This document shows, in pieces, positions 57,392-64,000 of a DNA stretch of 64,000 nt. The position numbers and the translations under genes were made by a program. The notes under the pieces were generated by a model. That model was given only the letters and a program-made list of their open reading frames with translations. It did no database searches and was not told where the DNA came from. Origin of the DNA: Trichormus sp. M33_DOE_039 (GTDB lineage: Bacteria > Cyanobacteriota > Cyanobacteriia > Cyanobacteriales > Nostocaceae). Position 1 is the stretch's first letter, and each line of letters opens with the position of its first letter. Location: assembly GCA_015296085.1 (NCBI GenBank), contig DVDT01000044.1:94835-158834 (forward strand), written 5' to 3'.

Positions 57392-57808
57392 CTAAGCTCT
57401 ATTACGTGGTGAGTTGAAGGTTTCCCAACCGACTTTCACCGCATTTTGTAGACGGCTACTGAAATCTACAAACTCTTTCATCATTAAGTGCCAGTTTCTT
57501 TCTGTTTCTTCTTGAAAGACTACCCAGAAATATTCTAGGCGATCGCGCTCAATAATTTTTTCACCTTCAATCGCTTCCCGTGCTTTCCTTACAGCATTTA
57601 AGTAAGTGTCACGGGTGAGTTTACCCGCTGATTCCGCTTCTGCTTGAGCGCGTCTTCTAAGTGCTTCAATGAGTGCTTTAGTTTCGCGCTTTAATTCATC
57701 AGTTTCGCCAGCCATTTCTGTTTCTACTAATTCGTCAGTTTGTGAGCTAACTTCTACTACAATAGTAGATTCCACAATTTCCACAGATTCGATGTTGTCA
57801 TAAGTCAT
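57392..57808 (-). CDS. Conserved helical protein of unknown function
   Basis: 138 residues. The N-terminus is acidic and valine-rich (VEIVESTIVVEV). The rest is long charged helices: TDELKRETKALIEALRRRAQAEAE, YLNAVRKAREAIEGEKII, and YFWVVFQEETERNWHLMMKEFVDFSSRLQ followed by AVKVGWETFNSP. This helical, amphipathic pattern is phasin-like in a general sense. I do not recognise a family. No signal peptide or membrane segment. It lies upstream of htpX on the same strand order but is separated by tandem repeats. Confidence 0.65.
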   Translation of the reverse strand: MTYDNIESVEIVESTIVVEVSSQTDELVETEMAGETDELKRETKALIEALRRRAQAEAESAGKLTRDTYLNAVRKAREAIEGEKIIERDRLEYFWVVFQEETERNWHLMMKEFVDFSSRLQNAVKVGWETFNSPRNRA

Positions 57809-57825
57809 GTTTGAAACATCCTGTT

Positions 57826-57850
57826 AGTCAATAGTCAATAGTCAATAGTC
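57826..57850. repeat. AGTCAAT heptamer tandem repeat (STRR)
   Basis: Three exact AGTCAAT copies from 57826 to 57846 plus a partial AGTC, just upstream of the start of the small helical protein gene. It belongs to the short tandemly repeated heptamer class seen elsewhere in the window. Confidence 0.85.
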
Positions 57851-57856
57851 TTTCCC

Positions 57857-57912
57857 CTACACCCCTACACCCCTACACCACTACACCCTTACACCCTTAC
57901 ACCCTTACACCC
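57857..57912. repeat. Octamer tandem repeat (C/T)TACACCC
   Basis: Seven adjacent 8-base units: CTACACCC at 57857 and 57865, CTACACCA at 57873, CTACACCC at 57881, then TTACACCC at 57889, 57897 and 57905. The last unit ends on the first base of the htpX stop codon on the opposite strand. Confidence 0.9.
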
Positions 57913-58775
57913 TATGCCCTAATTTGTTGTTCTAATCTAAGCAATTGTTCCACTCTTGCTTCAGTTGCAGGGTGACTGGAAAATAAGTTGCCGAGAAATT
58001 GCCCAGAGATGGGATTGATGATTAAGAGTGGTTCAAACGCGGGGTTAGCATCTAAAGGTAGTTGCCTAGCAGTGGCTTCTAATCTTTGCAATGCACGAGC
58101 TAAGGCACGGGGATTACCTGTTAATCTAGCAGCACCAGCATCAGCTGAAAACTCTCTTGTGCGGGATATTGCCAATTGGATAATTGTGGCGGCGATGGGG
58201 GCTAGAATGACGGTTAACAATACGCCTAAAGGATTTCCGCCTCTTTCATTATCTCGTCCACCTGCTCCACCGAACCATAAGCTATAACTTAGCATCTGCG
58301 CTAAGAAGGATATTGCACCAGCAACGGTAGCAGCAACAGCTTGGGTTAAGGTGTCCCTGTTGATAATATGTGTAAGTTCGTGAGCGATCACCCCTTCCAA
58401 CTCATCATCTGGCAAGATATTGAGGATACCTTCAGTAACCGCTACAGCTGCGTGTTCTGGATCTCTGCCTGTAGCAAAAGCATTAGCAGTTTGACTGGGA
58501 ACAATATATACACCAGGCATAGGAATATTAGCTCTTTGCGATAGTCTCTGCACCATACGATAGAGTCCTGGTGCTTGGCTTTCGCTAACAGGCTGTGCTT
58601 GGTAAACTGCTAGGGCAATTTTGTCTGATTGATACCAAGAAAATAAGTTAGTGACTGCGGCTAATCCGATACCTATAATTAAGCCGTTAGTGCCACCGAT
58701 TACCCAATAACTAATAGCAATTAATAAGCCACTAAGAGTAGCAAGCAAGGCAACTGTTTTAAATTGATTTCCCAT
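57912..58775 (-). CDS. htpX: Zinc metalloprotease HtpX homologue (M48)
   Basis: 287 residues. An N-terminal pair of hydrophobic segments (TVALLATLSGLLIAISYWVI and GLIIGIGLAAVTNLFSW) is followed by PMPGVYIVPSQTANAFATGR, the zinc-binding HELTHIINRD (HExxH), a second hydrophobic pair, and REFSADAGAARLTG with the third zinc-ligand glutamate. HtpX is a membrane-bound protease for quality control of membrane proteins, active site on the cytoplasmic side. Length normal. Starts at ATG 58775. Confidence 0.93.
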   Translation of the reverse strand: MGNQFKTVALLATLSGLLIAISYWVIGGTNGLIIGIGLAAVTNLFSWYQSDKIALAVYQAQPVSESQAPGLYRMVQRLSQRANIPMPGVYIVPSQTANAFATGRDPEHAAVAVTEGILNILPDDELEGVIAHELTHIINRDTLTQAVAATVAGAISFLAQMLSYSLWFGGAGGRDNERGGNPLGVLLTVILAPIAATIIQLAISRTREFSADAGAARLTGNPRALARALQRLEATARQLPLDANPAFEPLLIINPISGQFLGNLFSSHPATEARVEQLLRLEQQIRA

Positions 58776-59180
58776 ATTTTTAATCTCCTGCTAATGCTGT
58801 CTAGATTTCTTTAGCTTTCTTTAAAAAACAGCATCATTGAAGCCACACTTTGATTGTATCTAGACCAATTCATCTGTATGGTAAAGATAACCTGTCATTT
58901 GAGTACGGTTTTCCCACTCATATAAATTTTAGATTTTGGATTTTAGATTTTGTGGAAAGTTCTTATCCACAAGTTTTTCAGACAGATTTTGGATTTAAAA
59001 ATTTGATTTATAAACTATTCCAGAATTTTTCAACAAGATTAAATAAGTACAATGGCTTAAACATTTGTAGTTTGGATCAGACAGCAGATAGATTTTTTCA
59101 TAACAACATTTCCCCGTTCCCCTTTTCCTATATCTTTCTTGATGTATTACCAGACTTAGGGTATTGTAAGTTTAAATAAT
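58776..59180. other. AT-rich intergenic region upstream of the fluoride riboswitch
   Basis: 405 bases. A frame of 109 codons exists here but has no ribosome site, is built partly of TTTTAGATTTTGGATTTTAG repeats and shows no family pattern, so it is not called. Around 59095-59175 there may be the promoter of the fluoride operon. Confidence 0.4.
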
Positions 59181-59250
59181 GGCAATGGAGCTTGCCAAAA
59201 CCGCTATTCCAGTACAGAAAATATAATCTGGAAAGCTGATAGCTCCTACT
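59181..59250 (+). promoter_or_regulatory. Fluoride riboswitch (crcB motif) aptamer
   Basis: The order of conserved elements matches the fluoride aptamer: GGCAATGGAGCTTGCC (59181-59196) with its GG-N-ATGG-G core, AACCGC (59199-59204), a peripheral stem ATTCCAG/CTGGAA (59205-59211 with 59228-59233), then AGCTGATAGCTCCTAC (59234-59249). The 5' GGAG (59187-59190) can pair with CTCC (59243-59246) to form the pseudoknot. It precedes the antiporter, crcB and DUF190 genes, exactly the genes such riboswitches control. Recognised from the known motif; not run through a covariance model. Confidence 0.9.
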
Positions 59251-59289
59251 CTCTTGGCTGATTGCAGGATAGTAGGAGTTTGTTTTATT
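59243..59289 (+). terminator. Riboswitch-controlled intrinsic terminator
   Basis: CTCCTACT (59243-59250), the 3' part of the aptamer, pairs perfectly with AGTAGGAG (59271-59278), followed by TTTGTTTTATT. The pairing competes with the aptamer pseudoknot: without fluoride the terminator forms, and with fluoride the aptamer holds CTCCTAC and transcription reads through. The mechanism is inferred from known fluoride riboswitches. Confidence 0.85.
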
Positions 59290-59350
59290 GATCACCAGAC
59301 TTCACCGTAGTCAGCATTCATCTACAAATCGCTGCTACGGAGGTCATGGG

Positions 59351-60976
59351 ATGTTATTGAGCATATTGTGGATTTTAATGATGGGCTTTTTTGTAGGTCA
59401 AATTGCCCGTCGTTTAGGCGCACCGCCTTTAATTGGCATGATTTTAGTAGGCATTGTTCTCAGTCCTCCAGTTCTGAATCTCATCAGTCTAGATGTGTTG
59501 GGTGCTGCTGATGAATTCAGGACTTTAGCTGTGATGATTATTTTAATGAAAGCGGGACTGGGATTAGACCGGGAAAAACTGGCTCAACAGGGAACGGTGG
59601 CTTTACGTTTAGGATTTTTGCCTGCGATGTGTGAAGCGATCGCCATTGCAATTGCGGCTATGGTAATATTCCAATTTGATTGGACTACAGGCTTACTTTT
59701 AGGCTGCATTATCGGTGCTGAATCTCCAGCCGTGATTGTTCCAGGAATGCTACGCCTCAAAAGTTTAGGTTTGGGTGTAACTAAAGGGATTCCCGATGCA
59801 ATTTTAACTGGTAGTGCTTTATCTGATGTCTTGTTATTACTAGTTTTTAGCTTGTTGCTGAATTTCTTAAGAGATGGTGGGGTTGAGCAAATTACTCTGT
59901 TTGGGGGATTTACTGTCAACACAGTGTATTTACTTCCAATACAGGTAATTCTACAAGTCGTTTTAGGAATTTTATTTGGTTATCTAGCAGCCCGTTTACT
60001 AGTTTTAGTCTTAACAAAACAAAACTGGACTCAAAACGCTGTCCAAGATACGGTAATTGCTGCCAGTTTAGCTTTATTTCTGGTAATTATTGCTAATAAT
60101 TTGCCTTATTTTTCTGGATATTTGGCAACAATGGCGATGGGATTCTTCTTAATTGAATTAGATGCACCCCTAGCTAGAAGATTACGAAGTGGTTTTGATA
60201 GTTTATGGGTAGTAGCTGAGATTTTTTTGTTCGTTTTATTAGGTGCAAGTATTCAATTACAAACATTGGAAAAAGTTTTATTACCTGGTGTTGTAATTCT
60301 GGCGATTGGTTTATTAATTGGGCGCATGATCGGGTGGTATCTCTCAACTGTGGGTAGTAATTGGAATTGGCATGAAAGATTATTCTTGCTACCCGGTAAC
60401 TCAGCTAAAGCTACAGTACAAGCAGCTATTGGTGCAATTCCTCTGGCTCAGGGTATTGCTGGAGGTGAAATAATTTTAGCGATCGCAGCTCTTTCAATCT
60501 TAATTACTGCGCCTTTGGGTGCTTGGTCTACGGCTGTTTTTGCCCCTAAATTATTAACTAAAGGGGAAGTTGATCCTACAAAAGTAACTGTTGCAACTCG
60601 CACTGTATTCCTAGCCGCAGTTGATACATCTAGTTTAGCCACAGAAGTTTTCACTAAAGTTGCAGATTTAGCACGTCGCAGTAATGGCGAAGTCATCGTT
60701 TTACACATAGTTAACACCTCAAATTCGCCATCTGTGGAAAGATTACAAGCACAAGCAAAAAAAATACTATCTGATATTAAATATGAATTTGTAACTGCAA
60801 GTGGTGTTGTTCCAGAAACAATTATTCAAATTGCTGAAACTTACCAAGTAACGGCAATTGTGATGGGAAAACGTGGACATCAACCTTGGGAACAAGTATT
60901 AGTTGGTTCGGTGTCACAAGCTGTCTTAGAAGCTAGTCAAATACCTGTCATTTTGTTAGATAATTACACAAGGTAA
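59351..60976 (+). CDS. Cation/proton antiporter (CPA family) with C-terminal universal stress domain
   Basis: About 541 residues from ATG 59351, with GGAGGT at 59339-59344; the upstream in-frame TTG at 59288 lies against the terminator hairpin. Eleven to thirteen hydrophobic helices include [54 protein letters not shown] with an ion-site acidic residue, and [20 protein letters not shown]. The last about 130 residues are a UspA-like domain ([18 protein letters not shown] to [23 protein letters not shown]) that probably binds nucleotide on the cytoplasmic side. Being behind the fluoride riboswitch, it may support fluoride resistance by pH or cation balance; this is inferred from position. Confidence 0.88.
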   Translation: MLLSILWILMMGFFVGQIARRLGAPPLIGMILVGIVLSPPVLNLISLDVLGAADEFRTLAVMIILMKAGLGLDREKLAQQGTVALRLGFLPAMCEAIAIAIAAMVIFQFDWTTGLLLGCIIGAESPAVIVPGMLRLKSLGLGVTKGIPDAILTGSALSDVLLLLVFSLLLNFLRDGGVEQITLFGGFTVNTVYLLPIQVILQVVLGILFGYLAARLLVLVLTKQNWTQNAVQDTVIAASLALFLVIIANNLPYFSGYLATMAMGFFLIELDAPLARRLRSGFDSLWVVAEIFLFVLLGASIQLQTLEKVLLPGVVILAIGLLIGRMIGWYLSTVGSNWNWHERLFLLPGNSAKATVQAAIGAIPLAQGIAGGEIILAIAALSILITAPLGAWSTAVFAPKLLTKGEVDPTKVTVATRTVFLAAVDTSSLATEVFTKVADLARRSNGEVIVLHIVNTSNSPSVERLQAQAKKILSDIKYEFVTASGVVPETIIQIAETYQVTAIVMGKRGHQPWEQVLVGSVSQAVLEASQIPVILLDNYTR

Positions 60977-60983
60977 GTTAAAT

Positions 60984-61457
60984 ATGGGATTTGGATTAAA
61001 AAGTTTATTGGAGCATAGTGTACAACTGATTACTATTGCCCCAAAGTTAGTGCCAGAAGTTTTGCAACAACCCACAATTCGTAATCCTATAGCTGTCAGC
61101 TTAGGTGCGATCGCAGGTGCTTTAAGTCGCTACTATTTAAGCTTGTGGTTTGCTCAACGCTTCGGTACAAGTTTTCCCTATGGGACATTCTTCATCAATA
61201 TTAGCGGTTGTTTAGCTATGGGTTTTTTCTTCACCCTGGCGTTAGAAAGAGTAGCAATCATTTCTCCAGAATTAAGGTTATTAGTAGCCGTAGGTTTTTT
61301 AGGAGCTTATACTACTTTCTCTACCTACGCTTTAGATACTGTTACCCTTGTAGATAATCGAAACTTCATCGTCGCAGGTTTTTATTTAGCTGGCAGTGCA
61401 ATATTAGGAATTATCAGCATTCAGCTAGGTGTAATTTTAGCTCGATTGTGGCATTAA
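60984..61457 (+). CDS. crcB: Fluoride ion channel CrcB (Fluc)
   Basis: 157 residues with four hydrophobic helices after an unusually long N-terminal extension of about 30 residues. Motifs: [35 protein letters not shown] (NxxG, channel-facing asparagine), [16 protein letters not shown] with the sodium-site and phenylalanine-box residues. Fluc forms antiparallel dimers that let fluoride leave the cell. The gene begins 7 bases after the antiporter stop and is behind the fluoride riboswitch, which confirms the assignment. Confidence 0.95.
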   Translation: MGFGLKSLLEHSVQLITIAPKLVPEVLQQPTIRNPIAVSLGAIAGALSRYYLSLWFAQRFGTSFPYGTFFINISGCLAMGFFFTLALERVAIISPELRLLVAVGFLGAYTTFSTYALDTVTLVDNRNFIVAGFYLAGSAILGIISIQLGVILARLWH

Positions 61458-61476
61458 AATTAGGGTGATATATGTG

Positions 61477-61800
61477 ATGAAAGTCTGGAAGCAGCTAACA
61501 ATATATATTGGTGAATCAGATCATTGGCATCACCAACCACTCTATATAGCCATAATTGCAGCTGCACGTCAGCGAGGATTAGCTGGCGCAACAGTAACAC
61601 GAGCTATAGCTGGTTATGGTAAACATAGCACGATTCATACTACTAAATTGTGGGAATTATCTTCTGATTTACCGATAGTAGTCACAATCATCGACTATGA
61701 AGAAGCGATCGCAGATTTTATTCCTGTGGTGCAAGAGATGGTAAAAGATGGTTTAGTAACATTACAACCCGTGGAAATTATTCATCATGCCCCTGTTTAA
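61477..61800 (+). CDS. DUF190 protein, CrcB partner
   Basis: 107 residues from ATG 61477; GTG codons at 61465 and 61474 are alternatives. Family pattern: WKQLTIYIGESDHWHHQPLY, RGLAGATVTRAIAGYGKHS, LSSDLPIVVTIIDYEE and VVQEMVKDGLVTLQPVEII. DUF190 proteins have a GlnB-like fold and are regularly encoded next to crcB, sometimes fused to it. A regulatory role for the channel is inferred. It is the last gene of the fluoride operon, convergent with the decarboxylase. Confidence 0.9.
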   Translation: MKVWKQLTIYIGESDHWHHQPLYIAIIAAARQRGLAGATVTRAIAGYGKHSTIHTTKLWELSSDLPIVVTIIDYEEAIADFIPVVQEMVKDGLVTLQPVEIIHHAPV

Positions 61801-61827
61801 ATATTAACCAATATGAATATAAAGAAT

Positions 61828-63471
61828 TTATTTTTTTACTACTTTTAAAGTCTGGAAACTAGGATCATGACAACCACTGATAAATCCACCTTCCTGTTGA
61901 ATGTGTTGTAAATATTCCAGCACAGATGGCGTAATCACTTCCCCAGGAATTAACGCCGGAATTCCCGGTGGGTAGGGACAAACGATTTCTGCACAGATGC
62001 GATCGCACGCCTCTAACACAGGTACTATTTCACTAGCTGCAAAAAAAGCCTCACGGGGAGAAATTACCGTCACATATCCTAAATTACTATTATTAAAACC
62101 CCTCTCCAAACCTCTCCCCTGCAAGGAGAGAGGCTTTAATTTTTGCTCCCCGGCTATTAAATTTTCCTCTAATCTCCCAATTTTGTAGCTATGCAAGGGT
62201 AAAGCTTTTGATTTTTGCTCCCCTTCCCTTGCAGGGAAGGGGTTGGGGGTTAGGTTCGAGACTAATTTACAACCGATGTTATCTATTATTCTCGGTAGCG
62301 GAGTAGATGATGGGTTAATGTTCGCTAAACTCCTAAAACCCTGCACCAACTGCTCAATATCATCTGCTGTATTCCCCAAACTAATAATAAACATGATATT
62401 TTGCAGTGTGGAAAACTCCGCCGTGACACCTTGCGTATCTAATATTTCTTCTGCTTCAAATCCTGTAAAACCTAACCCAGACACAGTGACAGTCAACCGT
62501 GTTTGATCTAAATCCACAAACCCCGGTGATAAATCTCCTGATGGTAACTGCAACACTGATAACCCTGGCATTTGACTGATGCTAGTTCTCGCATCACGCG
62601 CCAGTTGCAAAGTGCGAGACATGAGTTGTTTACCATCCGTCGCCATTTGTTGGCGCGCAGCATCCAGGGACGCTAACAAGATATAACTGGGACTGGTAGA
62701 CTGTAAAAGTTGCAAAGCTTTACTAACTCGGTCAATATCTATTCTCTCGCCTTGGACGTGCAGCATTGATGCTTGCGTCATTGCACCGAGTACCTTGTGA
62801 ATTGACTGCACAGTTAAATCTGCACCAGCAACTAAAGCAGGGGTAGGTAGTTCAGGATGAAAAGCAAAGTGTGCGCCGTGGGCTTCGTCTACTATTAAAG
62901 GAATATGATATTGATGGGTAATTTGAGCGATCGCCTGTAAATCTCCACAAACGCCGTAATATGTGGGATAAACTGTCAAGACGGCCTTCGCATCTGGATG
63001 TTGCTGTAATGCAGCTTGTAAGCTATCCGGCGTGATACTGTGGGCAATATCTAAAACTGGGTCATATTCAGGATTAACGAAAATTGGTATTGCACCAGAG
63101 AGAATTAAACCAGCGATCGCCGATGAATGCACATTACGCGGCAAAATTATCTTATCCCCTGCACCACAAGTAGCCAGAATTGCCGCTTCTATCCCACAAG
63201 TAGAACCATTGACTAAAAACCATGTTTGGGAAGCACCAAAAGCTGCAGCAGCTAACTGTTGCGCCTGTTGAATTACGCCTTGGGGTGCAGATAAATTATC
63301 TAAATTAGCTAACTCTGTCAAATCAACACCAAATACATCCTTACCCAATAAATCAACCAAAGCTTGACTAATTCCCTTTCCCCGCTTATGTCCAGGCGTA
63401 TAAAAAGCCGCATGAGGACGCACCGCACAGTTTTTTAAAGCTTCTAGTAAAGGTGCTTGATTTTGATTCAT
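61828..63471 (-). CDS. Orn/Lys/Arg decarboxylase-family PLP enzyme with in-frame repeat insertion
   Basis: About 547 residues from ATG 63471 (MNQNQAPLLEALKNCAVRPH); the TTG at 63510 lies inside the tandem array. The aminotransferase-like major domain has AAFYTPGHKRGKG, NGSTCGIEAAILATCG, VDEAHGAHFAFHPELP, and the PLP lysine in VQSIHKVLGAMTQAS. The C-terminal domain has FFAASEIVPVLEA and IVCPYPPGIPALIPGE. This group decarboxylates arginine or lysine to agmatine or cadaverine; which one is not settled. Between residues about 405 and 475 lies a stretch read through two palindromic repeats (NLTPNPFPAREGE and LSLQGRGLERG), absent from the normal family. The frame stays open, so the enzyme may work with a loop. 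Confidence 0.87.
   Translation of the reverse strand: MNQNQAPLLEALKNCAVRPHAAFYTPGHKRGKGISQALVDLLGKDVFGVDLTELANLDNLSAPQGVIQQAQQLAAAAFGASQTWFLVNGSTCGIEAAILATCGAGDKIILPRNVHSSAIAGLILSGAIPIFVNPEYDPVLDIAHSITPDSLQAALQQHPDAKAVLTVYPTYYGVCGDLQAIAQITHQYHIPLIVDEAHGAHFAFHPELPTPALVAGADLTVQSIHKVLGAMTQASMLHVQGERIDIDRVSKALQLLQSTSPSYILLASLDAARQQMATDGKQLMSRTLQLARDARTSISQMPGLSVLQLPSGDLSPGFVDLDQTRLTVTVSGLGFTGFEAEEILDTQGVTAEFSTLQNIMFIISLGNTADDIEQLVQGFRSLANINPSSTPLPRIIDNIGCKLVSNLTPNPFPAREGEQKSKALPLHSYKIGRLEENLIAGEQKLKPLSLQGRGLERGFNNSNLGYVTVISPREAFFAASEIVPVLEACDRICAEIVCPYPPGIPALIPGEVITPSVLEYLQHIQQEGGFISGCHDPSFQTLKVVKK
62089..62260. repeat. Palindromic repeats inserted inside the decarboxylase gene
   Basis: Two related elements. 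One at about 62096-62135 (CCCCTCTCCAAACCTCTCCC and a GGAGAGAGG arm), the other at 62213-62256 with a perfect stem CCCCTTCCCT (62220-62229) and AGGGAAGGGG (62233-62242) around TGC, followed by TTGGGGGTTAGG. On the minus strand they encode peptides like TPNPFPAREG and SLQGRGLE, the usual read-through product of this dispersed cyanobacterial repeat family. Confidence 0.8.
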
Positions 63472-63500
63472 TTTTGGGTCTTTGATTGAATAATTTGACT

Positions 63501-63740
63501 CATAAATCAAGTTTCTGAATCGTAAATCAAGTTTCTGAATCGTAAATCAAATTTCTGACTCGTAAATTAAGTTTCTGACTCATAAATTAAGTTTCTGACT
63601 CATAAATCAAGTTTTCGACTCGTAAATCAAGTTCACGACTTCTAAATTAAGTTTCTGACTCGTAAATCAAGTTTTCGACTCGTAAATCAAGTTCACGACT
63701 TCTAAATTAAGTTTCTGACTAGTAAATCAGCTTTTTAATC
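63501..63740. repeat. Tandem array of 20-bp units upstream of the decarboxylase
   Basis: Twelve consecutive 20-base units, consensus CGTAAATCAAGTTTCTGACT, starting at 63501, 63521 and every 20 bases to 63721; the last is diverged. There are no spacers. A higher-order duplication is visible: 63601-63660 and 63661-63720 differ at one position in 60. The array begins 30 bases before the decarboxylase ATG on the minus strand, so it occupies its leader and promoter. Confidence 0.95.
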
Positions 63741-63861
63741 CAAAAATCAAGTCATTTTTTCGCCAAGCAACTTTTTAAAGCGCAAAGCTGTTATTATCGC
63801 CAACAAATCAGATAGCGATGGAAAACCTTAGACAGCCACTACAGTTATTTGTTCTCCAGAT
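63741..63861. other. Spacer between tandem array and insertion-sequence end
   Basis: About 120 bases, AT-rich, including a degenerate last repeat unit (63741-63760). The plus-strand frame starting at 63818 runs into the IS end and is not a gene. Confidence 0.4.
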
Positions 63862-63907
63862 TGACATCCTCCCACCGCGAACCCTTGCGGGTATAGCGGG
63901 GGATTCC
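63862..63907 (-). mobile_element. Right-end hairpin of an IS200/IS605-family element
   Basis: The stretch TGACATCCTCCCACCGC (from 63862) and its mate GCGGGGGATTCC (to 63907) form a nested hairpin: CCGC (63875-63878) with GCGG (63896-63899), and inside it ACCC (63881-63884) with GGGT (63889-63892). Read on the minus strand it ends GGGAGGATGTCAA, the usual terminal form of cyanobacterial IS200/IS605-type elements. The rest of the element extends past the right edge. Confidence 0.65.
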
Positions 63908-63912
63908 AAAGA

Positions 63913-64000
63913 TCACTCTTTGGGTTTCCTCTTTCCCCGACTCGACTTATTTGGAGGGATTTCTCCACCCAAACAGAGGTCGATATCTCCAGAGGCTTGA
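63913..64000 (-). CDS. C-terminal end of a TnpB-like IS605 protein (partial)
   Basis: On the minus strand the frame entering from the right edge gives about 28 residues (ASGDIDLCLGGEIPPNKSSR, then a basic tail KRKPKE) and a stop at 63913-63915, six bases before the IS end hairpin. Position and basic C-terminus fit the end of a TnpB/OrfB protein, an RNA-guided nuclease encoded by IS200/IS605 and IS607 elements. The catalytic part is outside the window. Confidence 0.5.
   Translation of the reverse strand, partial: QASGDIDLCLGGEIPPNKSSRGKRKPKE

Noticed and set aside
58850..59179. Plus-strand frame of 109 codons
   Set aside because: AT-rich, repeat-built, no ribosome site, no family pattern; it ends where the fluoride aptamer begins.
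63501..63740. Possible CRISPR array
   Set aside because: Units are directly adjacent with no unique spacers and no cas genes nearby; it is a 20-bp tandem repeat.
63818..64000. Plus-strand frame of 60 codons at the right edge
   Set aside because: It reads through the IS end hairpin on the strand opposite the transposase tail.
1..64000. tRNA, rRNA, tmRNA or other structural RNA genes
   Set aside because: No T-loop GGTTCGA-type segments with matching acceptor stems or rRNA-like blocks were found in the spacers by eye; a covariance search was not possible.

Overview
The window looks like chromosomal DNA from a filamentous, Nostoc/Anabaena-type cyanobacterium (Nostocales). Seen directly: very many copies of the HIP1 octamer GCGATCGC, short tandem heptamers of the AGTCAAT/ATTGACT kind, and dispersed AATTCAAAATT tracts between genes. 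The gene content also fits: a phytochrome-related bilin kinase, a cyanophycinase relative, a CobA-HemD fusion, ArsA with an HSP20 tail, DUF2358, an aa3-type oxidase cluster and a PEP-CTERM protein. The species is not determined. No rRNA, tRNA or CRISPR array was recognised.

Layout. 1-2.3 kb: end of a PrxQ/BCP peroxiredoxin and a Ser/Thr kinase fused to a beta-helix domain. 2.8-9.0 kb: cysteine desulfurase, then an AAA+ ATPase and a DUF4157 protein of the types found with extracellular contractile injection systems (eCIS). 9.1-14 kb, minus strand: cyanophycinase-like peptidase, GT4 glycosyltransferase, LepA. 14.5-23.8 kb: histidine kinase, truncated ankyrin gene, small conserved cyanobacterial genes, Uma2 nuclease, ArsA-type ATPase, and a large GAF-PHY-GAF photoreceptor kinase. 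23.9-26.9 kb: dnaN and dnaA flanking a cluster of DnaA boxes, the likely replication origin. 27-29 kb: HtrA-type protease and peptide deformylase.

29.1-34.7 kb is the most unusual block. Five plus-strand genes (two HMA_2-like proteins, one degenerate relative, a P-type ATPase without the CPC signature, and a DUF5132 protein) carry five copies of a cysteine-poor module with a GR[IL]R motif. It may be a metal-handling or metal-storage system, possibly related to ferrosome-type clusters.

34.7-45 kb: nitrilase-family amidase, MarC, PEP-CTERM protein, Tat-exported PhoX-type phosphatase, GT2, DUF72, a small unknown, CoaE and CobA-HemD. 45-51 kb: rpsB-tsf, an unknown gene and recG. 50.9-57.2 kb: heme O and heme A synthases divergent from cytochrome c oxidase subunits II-I-III. 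57.4-58.8 kb: an unknown helical protein and HtpX. 59.2-61.8 kb: a fluoride riboswitch with a terminator hairpin, followed by a cation/proton antiporter-Usp fusion, CrcB and DUF190, which together read as a fluoride-resistance operon. 61.8-63.5 kb: an Orn/Lys/Arg-type decarboxylase with repeat DNA inserted in frame. Upstream of it lies a 20-bp tandem array, and at the right edge one end of an IS200/IS605-type element.
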